A stretch of DNA of 64,000 bases, from NCBI RefSeq assembly GCF_013358405.1, contig NZ_CP054836.1, forward strand, positions 186,001 to 250,000. The letters are read 5' to 3'. The stretch's first letter is position 1; each line of letters starts with the position of its first letter. The translations under genes and the position numbers were made by a program. The notes below the pieces were generated by a model. That model did not search any database. It was not told the origin of the DNA and saw only the letters and a program-made list of their open reading frames with translations. Below, piece by piece: positions 52,477-62,516 of the stretch. This stretch comes from Oricola thermophila (GTDB lineage Bacteria > Pseudomonadota > Alphaproteobacteria > Rhizobiales > Rhizobiaceae).

Positions 52477-52829
52477 GTTCAGGATCCTCTTCCTGTTTGC
52501 GGTTGTGCCGCCGGCGTTGCATCCGGGCTGCGGGGAGCGGGGCATGGAAGCACTGCCGGCGACGGGGCGAACTAGGCGCTTTCCGGCGGAATCCTCAAAT
52601 CACGTTGCGTGTAAAAAATAAAACGAAAACAATGACATAATGTGTAGAATCCGCCACGATCCGGTCACAATCCCGACACGTCCGGCCCGGTGGCCCGCAT
52701 ATCGGGCACCGGAGGCGGCACAATTGTGGCGGGGCGTCCGGGCGCCGCCGGAACGCGCCCAGGCCCGCGATCACGAACGGTGCAGGGCGCGTGCGATTTG
52801 ATCGCGGTTACAGTCCGTGAGGTGGTGCG
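52477..52829. other. Intergenic region upstream of DUF1344 copy 2
   Basis: These 353 bases hold no gene. They contain an AT-rich block (52605-52645) with the motif GTCATTGTTTT on the minus strand at 52626-52636, the counterpart of the one before copy 1. The remainder is GC-rich and featureless by eye. Confidence 0.5.
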
Positions 52830-53723
52830 TCAGCCCCGGCGGGCGGGCCGGATGCGCAGTGCGGGCAGCAGTTCGACGGCGAGAATGGCACAGAAGATCA
52901 GCGCGCAGCCGAGCAGGCCGGCCATTCCGATTCGCTCTCCGAGAAAGATCGCGCCGAACATGGCGGCGAACAGTGCCTCGGAGGACATGAAGATCGCCGC
53001 CTGCGGGGCAGTGGTGTGACGCTGGGCGACCGCCTGGAGGGTAAAGGCCACGCCACCGGATATGACGCCGGCGAACAGGATCTCGGTTCTCGCTGCGGCG
53101 ATCATCTGCCAGGCGACAGGCTCCACCAGCGGGGCGATGGCGAGGCCGAGCAGGCCGCAGACGAGAAACTGCGAGAAGGCGAGCTGGAGGGGGCGCGCGC
53201 CGGCCACGATGCGGCCCAGTACCTGGACATGCAGGGCCCAGAGCACGGCGCAGAGCAGGGTCCACCAATCGCCCGGCTGCATGCCGCCGAGCCGGCCTCC
53301 CGACAGGAAGAATATCCCCGTCAGCGCCATCAGTCCCGACGGCCAGACAACCGGGTGCGGCCAGACGCGCCACAGGACGATCCCGATGACCGGCGTCAGG
53401 ACGATGTAGATCCCCGTCAGGAAGCCGGAATTGGTGACCGTCGTGGTGAGCAGGCCGATCTGCTGGGCGGTCAGCGACGCGAACAGCAGCGTGCCGAGCA
53501 GCGCGAACCGGCTCCATTGATGCATGGTGGGGAGCACGCGCATCCCGGACATGCGTGCCTCGATGACCGCGAAGGGCAGGACCGCGGCTGCGGCTGCCAG
53601 GAACCGCACCCCGGTGAACAGAACCGGCCCGATGGCATCCATGGCCGTCGACTGGGCGACGAAACCACCGCCCCAGATCGCGCCGGTGACAAGCAAGAGC
53701 AGATTGGCTGTGGCGCGGTTCAT
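52830..53723 (-). CDS. EamA/DMT-family exporter
   Basis: The 297-residue protein has ten membrane helices in two EamA repeats (LLLLVTGAIWGGGFVAQS, then FMSSEALFAAMFGAIFLGE). It is a probable metabolite exporter with unknown substrate. ATG 53723 has CGGAGTG upstream and gives the standard start. It faces the EAL protein gene head to head, 87 bases apart. Confidence 0.9.
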   Translation of the reverse strand: MNRATANLLLLVTGAIWGGGFVAQSTAMDAIGPVLFTGVRFLAAAAAVLPFAVIEARMSGMRVLPTMHQWSRFALLGTLLFASLTAQQIGLLTTTVTNSGFLTGIYIVLTPVIGIVLWRVWPHPVVWPSGLMALTGIFFLSGGRLGGMQPGDWWTLLCAVLWALHVQVLGRIVAGARPLQLAFSQFLVCGLLGLAIAPLVEPVAWQMIAAARTEILFAGVISGGVAFTLQAVAQRHTTAPQAAIFMSSEALFAAMFGAIFLGERIGMAGLLGCALIFCAILAVELLPALRIRPARRG

Positions 53724-53810
53724 GGCACTCCGGCGGGAAATCAATATGTAGGGAAGATTACCTAACGGCATTTAGGCATTGGTAAGCGTCGAAATGGTAA
53801 CGCCCCCTCC

Positions 53811-55460
53811 ATGGCGGGGCAATCGCTACCAAAAATATCCAGAAGAATAGCGACCATCGTTCTGACGGCCGCCCTGACTGCGCTGTTCGTTGCAGGGGCG
53901 GATCAACTGGATCGCCGCCTGACGATGGCGTTCAAGCGGCAGAGCGTTGCCGATCTTGCGCACAATGCGCTGACCCGCGCCGAAATCGCGACCGACTACG
54001 CGGTGATCCGGCTGGGCATGCTGTACGAGAACGGACATACCGACTGCAGCCCGGATGCGATGGAGGCAATAAACTACGCGGTCTTTCGCTCCGGCACGAT
54101 CAAGGACATCCTGACGGCCCAGGGCGAGAATGTCTGTTCGGTCGCCATGCACAGCGAGACCCTGCTGGAGAACCACCGCCATCCGGTGGATACCGTGCAG
54201 GCGCGCAATTCGAGCATCGCCCTAAACCCGGTTCGCCTGGACAACACACCAGCCATGGCCGTGACGTGGCTGTTCGAGGAGGACGTGCTTGCAACGGCGC
54301 TGGTCAATACCGAATCCCTCGTGTTCGACCTGCTGCCGGCGGACCTGCGGGAGACGAGCGCCATCCGCCTTTCCCTGTCCAACGGCCGGACCGTCGGGCG
54401 CTTCACGGGCGCGGAATGGCAAATCGGCGGCGAGACGGAAATGTTCGAGGCCGCCTCGGAACGTTATCCCTTGCGGGTGCGCATCCACGTTCCTACCGCG
54501 GTGCTCAGCCAGGTGCCCATGAACCGCAGCGCAGGCACGATAATCGTGGTCGGCGCGCTGGCCGGGCTGCTGGCTTTCCTCGTGGCGCGCGGCCTGATCC
54601 CGGCTCCCAATGCGGCGAGCCGGATACGCGCGGCGCTTCGACGGGGAGAAATCGTCCCGAATTTCCAGCCGGTCTATGCGGTGCGCACCGGCGAGCTGAC
54701 CGGTTTCGAGGTCCTGGCGCGCTGGCCGGGCGAAACCGGCCCGATGGCCTCGCCGGCCTTTTTCGTGCCGTTGATCGAGGCCAACGGATGGTCGGACGAC
54801 CTGCTGGAAACGGTGATCCTGCAGACGGCGCAGACGATGCGCTCGGTCATAGACAACGTGCCGGCCGTGAGCTTCGCCTTCAATGCCTCGCCGGCCCAAC
54901 TCGTGGAGCCGGGGTTCGCGGCCTGGCTGGAGCGCGTGCTGAATCGAGCGGAACTCGATGCGCGCCGCGTCATCATCGAGATCACGGAACGCGAGGAAAT
55001 CCGCGACGTCGAGAAGGCGCGGAGCAGCATCGAGGCGCTCAAGGCGATGGGAATCGACGTCGCCATCGACGATGCGGGGACCGGGCACAACGGCCTGGCC
55101 TCGGTGCAGCGACTGGGTGCATCCATCCTGAAAATCGACAAGCTCTTTGTCGACGGCATCGTGCAGGACGAGCGCGCCGGCGCGCTGGTGCAGATGTTGG
55201 TGGACGTGGCGCGGCAATTCGGCATGAAGACGATCGCTGAAGGCGTGGAAGACGAGATACAGCTCAACGCCCTCAAGCGGCTGGGCGTCGACGAGGTGCA
55301 GGGCTTCTTCCTGTGCACGCCGCTGGCTCCGGAACCGGCCACGCTGGAACTGGCGCGCCACCAGGCCATCCTGACCCGCAACAGGTTGCAGGCACGTCCG
55401 CCCGAAGACAAGGCAATGCCGCTCGACCACGACGCGGGCGCCGTGGCGGTGAACGCCTAG
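53811..55460 (+). CDS. c-di-GMP phosphodiesterase with periplasmic CSS-type domain
   Basis: The 549-residue protein has membrane segments at about 12-30 and 242-262 that flank a periplasmic domain. Cys79 (CSPDAM) and Cys109 (NVCSVA) sit like the cysteines of CSS-motif domains, where disulfide formation controls activity. The cytoplasmic EAL domain has all the usual residues: Glu300-Val-Leu, Asn358, Glu390/Glu393, Asp420-Asp421, Lys441, Glu477 and Gln497. It should hydrolyse c-di-GMP to pGpG. The second cysteine motif reads CSV, not CSS. The ribosome-binding site is weak. Confidence 0.92.
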   Translation: MAGQSLPKISRRIATIVLTAALTALFVAGADQLDRRLTMAFKRQSVADLAHNALTRAEIATDYAVIRLGMLYENGHTDCSPDAMEAINYAVFRSGTIKDILTAQGENVCSVAMHSETLLENHRHPVDTVQARNSSIALNPVRLDNTPAMAVTWLFEEDVLATALVNTESLVFDLLPADLRETSAIRLSLSNGRTVGRFTGAEWQIGGETEMFEAASERYPLRVRIHVPTAVLSQVPMNRSAGTIIVVGALAGLLAFLVARGLIPAPNAASRIRAALRRGEIVPNFQPVYAVRTGELTGFEVLARWPGETGPMASPAFFVPLIEANGWSDDLLETVILQTAQTMRSVIDNVPAVSFAFNASPAQLVEPGFAAWLERVLNRAELDARRVIIEITEREEIRDVEKARSSIEALKAMGIDVAIDDAGTGHNGLASVQRLGASILKIDKLFVDGIVQDERAGALVQMLVDVARQFGMKTIAEGVEDEIQLNALKRLGVDEVQGFFLCTPLAPEPATLELARHQAILTRNRLQARPPEDKAMPLDHDAGAVAVNA

Positions 55461-55576
55461 GGGCTTCAGTGCGCCGCGAAGCGAAGGCAATGGCCCGAAC
55501 GTCCGGTTTGTCCTTCCGCGACGGGCAGGCCTGCGATAGGCTCCGCTCAGCGGTTCAACAGGGATCAAACTTGCCA

Positions 55577-56647
55577 ATGCGACCTACTCCGTCGGGATCG
55601 TCATCATTCCGTCTGCTGTCCGTGACTCTCGCGCTTCTGATTTCCCTGTTTTCCCCGGAATCGGAAGCGCGCGAGTTCAAGCGCATTCGCGACATCAGCG
55701 TCGATTGTTCCGACGCGCTGTCATGCGACCTGTCGACCTACAATGCGCAGTCGGAGCTCTACACGGTGATCTTCAGGCGACGGGCCAGCAGGGATGCGCC
55801 GGTCGAGCTGGTGCTCGGCGTGCGCGAGACGCTGGCACCGGGCTCCGAGGTCACGATGCGCATCGACGGCGCGGAAGTGGTGCGCCTGCCGGTTTCCGAA
55901 CTTTCCTACCGGGCAGCGGTCTACGAGTACATATTCCGCGGCGAGGCCGAGATCAGCAAGCTGATCGAATACGCCAAGACCGGAATGGACCTGCGCGTCT
56001 CTTACCGGACGCGGGGAACAGAGACGGTTTCGGCATTCTCCCTGTCGGGCTTCATTGCCGGGCTGATTTTCATGGACGAGGTGCAGGGCCGAGTCGGGCG
56101 TGAGGACGCGCTGTACGCCGCAGCGGGTACGCCCGACCGGGACGCGGCCCCGGTGCGGGAGATAACTTCCTTTTCGGAAATCCCGTTCCAGATTCGCGGC
56201 CATTTCTCGGACATGCCATCGGCGCGATGCGGCGGGATGGACGAGGACCGGTTCGCGGATCTGGGCGGTTTCGAGGCGCGAACCGGGGACTCGGTGTATC
56301 TTGTCGGCCTGCCATGCGGACCGGGCGGCGCCTACAACCAGCCCTTCGCGTTCTGGGAACGGACCGGTTCGAGTTTCAGGGCCGTGGCGCTTCCGGTCAT
56401 GTCCGCCGAGGGACCGACAACGAGCGAGCTGGCTTGGAATATCAGCTGGGACCAGGAACGCCGCGAGCTGACCGGATTCTTCAAGGGACGCGGTCTCGGC
56501 GATTGCGGCTCGTTCGACCGCTGGATCTGGACGGAGCGGGACGAAGGGTTCGCATTCGTGCTTGTCGAGTCCCGCGTCAAGGCCGAATGCGACGGCGACC
56601 CGGGCGGTGGACCGGACAACTGGCCCTCGCTGTGGCCCCCGGAGTGA
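55577..56647 (+). CDS. DUF1176 secreted protein
   Basis: The 356-residue protein has a signal peptide (about 1-30) and a DUF1176 domain, in which paired cysteines and a C-terminal GRGLGDCGSFDRWIW are typical. Family members are periplasmic proteins of unknown function. ATG 55577 follows AGGGA and marks the signal peptide. It lies 116 bases after the EAL gene and converges on the DUF1499 gene only three bases from its stop. Confidence 0.85.
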   Translation: MRPTPSGSSSFRLLSVTLALLISLFSPESEAREFKRIRDISVDCSDALSCDLSTYNAQSELYTVIFRRRASRDAPVELVLGVRETLAPGSEVTMRIDGAEVVRLPVSELSYRAAVYEYIFRGEAEISKLIEYAKTGMDLRVSYRTRGTETVSAFSLSGFIAGLIFMDEVQGRVGREDALYAAAGTPDRDAAPVREITSFSEIPFQIRGHFSDMPSARCGGMDEDRFADLGGFEARTGDSVYLVGLPCGPGGAYNQPFAFWERTGSSFRAVALPVMSAEGPTTSELAWNISWDQERRELTGFFKGRGLGDCGSFDRWIWTERDEGFAFVLVESRVKAECDGDPGGGPDNWPSLWPPE

Positions 56648-56650
56648 CCG

Positions 56651-57154
56651 TCAGCCGGCGTTCAAGACGGACACTATCCCTTCCAGCCGGCGGCGATTGA
56701 CGCCGCCATCCGAATAGCCGATCTGGGCGCGGCCATAGGCCACAAGGCCGACGCGACCGTTTTCCAGTGGCACGGCCTCGAAGGAAGCGGTGTCCGGAAA
56801 ACGCATCAGCGGCGTCCATGTCACGAAACGGGCGCGTGTCGGATTCGAGGTGTCGTCGACGCGGCGAACGGGTTCGCCGGACGTCCGCATGGCGGCATCG
56901 ATCTCGTCGATAAGGCGTTCCGGTGGTCCCGCGAAATCGGGAAGCTCGGCGTCGATCACGGCGCCCTCGCAAAGCCCGGGCGTGCACAGAAGCGCATCGT
57001 TCGGCCGTCTTGCCCGCTGTGGCTCCGTGCGGTCGAACGGACCGAGATCCGGGTTGCCGAAGACCAGGTTCCACGTCTCGGCGCGGCCATAGGCGAAAAA
57101 GAAGAAGACGGCCGCGGCGAGCGCGACGAGAATGGCAGTGAATATGGTTGTCAT
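56651..57154 (-). CDS. DUF1499 family membrane-anchored protein
   Basis: The 167-residue protein has one N-terminal membrane helix (about 3-21) and a DUF1499 domain with NDALLCTPGLC, TRARFVTWTPLMRFPD and YGRAQIGYSDGGVNRRR. These Arg/Tyr-rich segments are hallmarks of this uncharacterised family. ATG 57154 is the family start. It is convergent with the DUF1176 gene. Confidence 0.87.
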   Translation of the reverse strand: MTTIFTAILVALAAAVFFFFAYGRAETWNLVFGNPDLGPFDRTEPQRARRPNDALLCTPGLCEGAVIDAELPDFAGPPERLIDEIDAAMRTSGEPVRRVDDTSNPTRARFVTWTPLMRFPDTASFEAVPLENGRVGLVAYGRAQIGYSDGGVNRRRLEGIVSVLNAG

Positions 57155-57295
57155 GGGCTGTCGCCTATCAGTTGCCGGTGACGCGCACAATCGCGCCGGG
57201 CGCATTGCGTGGCTCCGGCGAGGAGGGGCGGCCGGATCCGAGTTCATCGCCGCCCTGTCCGGCCGGTCGAACTGCCGCGCCGTACACGCAGCCGG

Positions 57296-57778
57296 TCAAT
57301 GACGGTTCCGCCTGCGATCCGTCCTGGAGATTTCGCGTGCAAGGTTGCGGAACATGGCCATGCTCACGGCGGCCATGGCGCCGAGGGCGAGGGTCATGAA
57401 ACCGATCAGCAGGTAGCGGCGGGGGCCGTCCACCCCGGAGCCGAGAGCGGGGGCCGGCACTTCCGAAAAGCGCCGTTCGGTTGCACCGGTCGTGACCGGA
57501 TCGAGAGCGTCGCGCGTCACGGTAGCGGGCGTTTCGGCGCGGGCGGCCTCAGCTGTCCGCGTGCCTTCTTCGGGAGGGAGCTTCGGAAGCGGCGCCATCT
57601 TCTCCCAGCTCAGAGGCGCATAGCGGAGCGGTTCGGGCAAACCGCCTGCCTGCGCCGCCGTTGCCAGGCCGAGCAGCGCGGTCGCGTTGGCAAGAAGCAG
57701 CGCGGCGGCGATCAACGCGACCGTGCGCCTGTTGTGTCCCGTTGTGTCGGTGCGGATGCGTCGTGATGCCGTGAACAT
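57296..57778 (-). CDS. Hypothetical protein with two membrane helices
   Basis: The product is about 160 residues. It has a basic N-terminus, a hydrophobic helix (about 18-42), a Pro/Ala/Glu-rich middle and a second helix (about 122-142) followed by an Arg-rich tail. No family is recognised. ATG 57778 has GGGAAG close upstream, and ATG 57808 and longer in-frame starts are alternatives. The 218 bases to the next gene are empty. Confidence 0.6.
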   Translation of the reverse strand: MFTASRRIRTDTTGHNRRTVALIAAALLLANATALLGLATAAQAGGLPEPLRYAPLSWEKMAPLPKLPPEEGTRTAEAARAETPATVTRDALDPVTTGATERRFSEVPAPALGSGVDGPRRYLLIGFMTLALGAMAAVSMAMFRNLAREISRTDRRRNRH

Positions 57779-57996
57779 GTCTTCCCACTCCGGTCGCTGG
57801 CCGACCATGATTTCGTTGCGGCGCAACAATGCGCACGACCGCACAATCCGGCGCGAATTCGGCCAGTTCGCGGAGACAACAAGGCAACCGCCGGGAAAAT
57901 TTGTGGCAATTTGAAGAAATTCGTTACCGCGGCGTTTACGAATTGCGCCGTGCCGGTCCGGGGATGCGCGTGCGGCCTCCGCCCGGGCCCGACCGG

Positions 57997-58863
57997 TCAG
58001 CGGACGGAACGAGCCAGCCGGATGTCGTCGCCACCGCGCGCCGGCCTGTACTGGGCGATCCATGCGGCGAGGTCCGGCCCCGCCAGGCGCGGCGCGGCAA
58101 GCACGAAGCCCTGCACCATGGTTGCGCCCGTCGATTCGGCGAGACCGATTTCCCACAGCGCTTCCAGCCCTTCCAGAACGCACTGGATGCCGTCGCGCCG
58201 GAAGCGCTCGACCAGCACCCGCAATGTGCCGACGCCGCTATCGGTGCTCATCAGCCGCTTGACCAGGCGGTTGTCGAACTTGACGATGTCGGGGGTGAGC
58301 ATGCGTACCCGTTCCATGCGCGACGCGCGTGCTCCGAAATCGTCAACCGCGACGAGATAGCCGCGCGCCCGCAATTCCCAGACGAAGCGCTTCAACGCTT
58401 CGTTGTCCACCGTCTCGGCCTCGGTGATCTCGCAGACAATGTCGGCGGGGGACAGGCCGGTGGCGCGCAGTTCTTCGCCCAGTTCGCGAAGATCCGGTTC
58501 GAAACGGCTCGCATTCTCAGCGATGCGCGGATCGAAATTGAGAAAGAGGCGACGCTGGCCGGAGGGCAGGTTGCGGGCATTGCGCACATGCAGGGTGCGC
58601 AACTGCGGCTCCAGCGCCAGGAAATCGTCCGCGCCAAGGCCGGAGAAAAATGCATCGTTAACGATCGGCACGTCGTCGCGCGTGACGCGCAGAAGGGCTT
58701 CGCAGGCGACAGGGACAAGGCGCCCCTTCTCGAAACGGAATACCGGCTGAAAGGCCGTTTGCAGGACGAAGCCCGCATGTCGGGCAACGAATGCGCCGCC
58801 ATCTCGCCGTTCGATCTGCAGGTTGGGCACACGCGTCAAGGTCAATTCTCCTTCGCCCGCCAT
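57997..58863 (-). CDS. EAL-domain protein (probable c-di-GMP phosphodiesterase)
   Basis: The product is about 288 residues, a standalone EAL domain with no membrane segment. Motif residues are present: CEALLRV, NFDPR, EITEAE, DDFGARAS, KFDN, EGLE and QGFVLA. Loop 6 reads DDFGARAS, not the classical DDFGTGYS, so activity may be altered. The start is ATG 58863 or TTG 58905, and neither has a clear ribosome-binding site. It is divergent from the aminotransferase. Confidence 0.88.
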   Translation of the reverse strand: MAGEGELTLTRVPNLQIERRDGGAFVARHAGFVLQTAFQPVFRFEKGRLVPVACEALLRVTRDDVPIVNDAFFSGLGADDFLALEPQLRTLHVRNARNLPSGQRRLFLNFDPRIAENASRFEPDLRELGEELRATGLSPADIVCEITEAETVDNEALKRFVWELRARGYLVAVDDFGARASRMERVRMLTPDIVKFDNRLVKRLMSTDSGVGTLRVLVERFRRDGIQCVLEGLEALWEIGLAESTGATMVQGFVLAAPRLAGPDLAAWIAQYRPARGGDDIRLARSVR

Positions 58864-58954
58864 GCCCGAGAATGCGCCGCAAGCGGTGAATTTATGGTTA
58901 ATCAACGGTTAGCGCGAATGAAGCTGGTCCGCAACGCTTGCGCATCGCCTGTGA

Positions 58955-60220
<1,266 letters not shown>

Positions 60221-60373
60221 ATCACTCGAATCCGGCGTCTCCCGAAAGCCGGATTCCTTCCCCGACGCAAACAAGGGCGCAGGTGTGGCGCAAATGCACT
60301 GGAATCGCAGTGTTCTTGCGCGTTATAAGCCTTTCGGGGCAGGGAACGAAGTGATCTAGGGGGATACGTCGAG

Positions 60374-61708
60374 ATGAGACGTTCCGGAGGATATTGCCGC
60401 CTGCCCGGTTGCGGACTTTTCGCGCTGGCCGCGGCGGTCATGCCGGTTTCCCTGCCGGCCGAGGCCGGTTCAGCCAGCTACGAGGACGCGTTCGAACGTC
60501 GCGTCAGCAACGCGGGCGATCGCGACGCGCTTGATGCGTTCGTTGCCGAGGCGGCAGGGCGCGGGCAGTACGACCAGGCGCTTTCTACACTTGAAGAAGT
60601 GCTGTTGCGCGATCCCGACGATCTCCGGGCGCGGCTGGCGCTCGCGCGTATCTATTTCCAGATCGGCTCGTTCGACATGGCGGCAGCGCATGTGGAACAG
60701 GCCGAACTCACCGCCGGAGCCGAGCAGTTCGCGAGGCAGATCGCCGAGCTGCGCGGGCGAATCGAACGCGCCCTGGCCGGTTACGAGGTCGGCCTGGCGA
60801 TCACTTCGGGCGTGGAATACAACAGCCAGACCGTGACCATGCCGGCGCTGGCCTCGAAAGACGGGGCATCGGGCTTCGGACCCTATGCGATGATCGAAGG
60901 GCACCTCATTCGCCATCTCGACACGGCATCGCGCGACGAATTGCGGTTCGGCGGCTTCGCGAAATACAACCGCGTCCTGGGCGACACCGATTACGACGGT
61001 GTGCTCGACGAGTTCGACCAGTATGCGCTGCGTGCAGAGGCGACCTATTCGAAGGGGCTGCCCGACATCATTGACACGCTGAGGCTGGATCTTTCGGTCT
61101 ACGGGCAGGCGAAGAACTACGGGGACGAGCGAGACCTGCGGGAATACGGCACCGAGGCTCGACTTTCCTTCCAGCCGACGGTGGAAAGCCGGCTGGGTGT
61201 TCATGCGGGCTATGGCTGGCTCGGCAAATCCAACGGGATCTACGGCGAACGGCGGGTCAATTACGGCCTGAACGGCGAGATACGCGTCGCGCCCGGGGTG
61301 GCCATCGGCGCCCATGTCACGGGATACACGGAATGGGGAACGGCTCCCTACATGTTCGTCGGCGGCGGGCAGGACTACACGGAGAACGGATACGAGGTCG
61401 GCGCATCGGTCGCGCACTTGCTGCACGTCTTCGATGACGGACGCAGCTGGGTGCAGGAGGCGGGCGGCAGCTATTCGCATGCGCGGATCCTCGATCATGG
61501 CGCGCTTACCGGCTTCTTCGCGGCGATGGCCAACCAGGACCGGTGGGACATCTTCTGGAATCACACTGTGCAGATCGCCACACACGCGGATTTCAGTTTC
61601 GGCGTAAGCTACGGCCACGAGGAGATATCCGACACGGTCGCCCCCATCGACGGCCGCGTCGGCGACAGCTGGTCGGTCAGGACAGGCCTGACCTTCCGGT
61701 TCAACTGA
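60374..61708 (+). CDS. Outer-membrane protein with TPR and Slam-like beta-barrel
   Basis: The 444-residue protein has a signal peptide (about 1-31), an N-terminal TPR-like region (about 50-130, with EEVLLRDPDDLRARLALARIY) and a C-terminal beta-barrel of about 300 residues. The barrel has alternating aromatic strands and ends in Phe-Arg-Phe-Asn. The order TPR-then-barrel is that of surface lipoprotein assembly modifiers (DUF560). It is ten bases from the FecR-domain gene, with the CHASE2 cyclase next, forming one operon. Confidence 0.82.
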   Translation: MRRSGGYCRLPGCGLFALAAAVMPVSLPAEAGSASYEDAFERRVSNAGDRDALDAFVAEAAGRGQYDQALSTLEEVLLRDPDDLRARLALARIYFQIGSFDMAAAHVEQAELTAGAEQFARQIAELRGRIERALAGYEVGLAITSGVEYNSQTVTMPALASKDGASGFGPYAMIEGHLIRHLDTASRDELRFGGFAKYNRVLGDTDYDGVLDEFDQYALRAEATYSKGLPDIIDTLRLDLSVYGQAKNYGDERDLREYGTEARLSFQPTVESRLGVHAGYGWLGKSNGIYGERRVNYGLNGEIRVAPGVAIGAHVTGYTEWGTAPYMFVGGGQDYTENGYEVGASVAHLLHVFDDGRSWVQEAGGSYSHARILDHGALTGFFAAMANQDRWDIFWNHTVQIATHADFSFGVSYGHEEISDTVAPIDGRVGDSWSVRTGLTFRFN

Positions 61709-61718
61709 GGACGTGACG

Positions 61719-62492
61719 ATGCGCGCAGGAAACACGATCGCCCTTTTCGCCGCAGCGGTGCTGGCCGCGACAGCGCTTCCGCAGACCGCCTACGCCCGGA
61801 ATGTCGGGGTCATGACGGCGGAGAAGGCAATGATCACGCGCGGCGACGCGCGGGTGACGGAAGGAACGCCGATCGCGCTCGGCGACCGGCTGGCGGCCAA
61901 CGCCACCGGCTCCGGCGTCATCGTCTTCGATGATGAATCCAGCGCGCGGATGGGACCGAACGCGGTGCTGACCGTGGACGAGTTCGTCTACGACCCGGCG
62001 CGGCGCAACGGCGCGATCCGCCTGCGCCAGACCAGCGGACTGGCGCGCATCTTCGGCGGCCAGATTTCCAAGCGCGGCAAGTCCGAGGTGCGGACACCGC
62101 ACATTGTGCTCGGCGTGCGTGGCGGGATCGTCGATGTTGCCGTGGAGAACGGGCGGTCTATCGCGACGCTGCGCGGCGGGCTGATGGTGTGCCGCGCCGG
62201 CGGCAAGAAGCGCACCGTCACCAATCCCGGCATGTCCTGCGTATCCGACGGCAGGGAGCTGTCGATCCTGCGCATTGCCGGGAACGGCAGGCAGCTCGTC
62301 ACGCCGGCGTCCCGCGGAGGCGGGACCAGCCCGGGCAGCGGCCGGGAATTCGACGGTGCCCATTGCGCCAGCGGCGCGGCCAGCGTGTTCTGCAGGTCTC
62401 GCGATGGCGGATTGCCGCGGCCCGGCACCTCGACCGGCAGCGGAATCCAGACGAGCGGTCCGTCCGGTGGCAACAACTACTATCGCCAATAG
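61719..62492 (+). CDS. FecR-domain secreted protein
   Basis: The 257-residue protein has a signal peptide (about 1-26) and a FecR-type domain. The domain shows AMITRGDARVTEGTPIALGD, an AVLTVDEFVYDP strand and KSEVRTPHIVLGVRGG. A Ser/Gly-rich C-terminal part with three cysteines follows. There is no TonB receptor or sigma factor nearby, so it is not a classical iron anti-sigma factor. ATG 61719 has GAGG eight bases upstream, and GTG 61713 is an alternative. It is second in the cluster. Confidence 0.87.
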   Translation: MRAGNTIALFAAAVLAATALPQTAYARNVGVMTAEKAMITRGDARVTEGTPIALGDRLAANATGSGVIVFDDESSARMGPNAVLTVDEFVYDPARRNGAIRLRQTSGLARIFGGQISKRGKSEVRTPHIVLGVRGGIVDVAVENGRSIATLRGGLMVCRAGGKKRTVTNPGMSCVSDGRELSILRIAGNGRQLVTPASRGGGTSPGSGREFDGAHCASGAASVFCRSRDGGLPRPGTSTGSGIQTSGPSGGNNYYRQ

Positions 62493-62516
62493 AAGGGCAA
62501 CGGGCGGAGCGGGACC

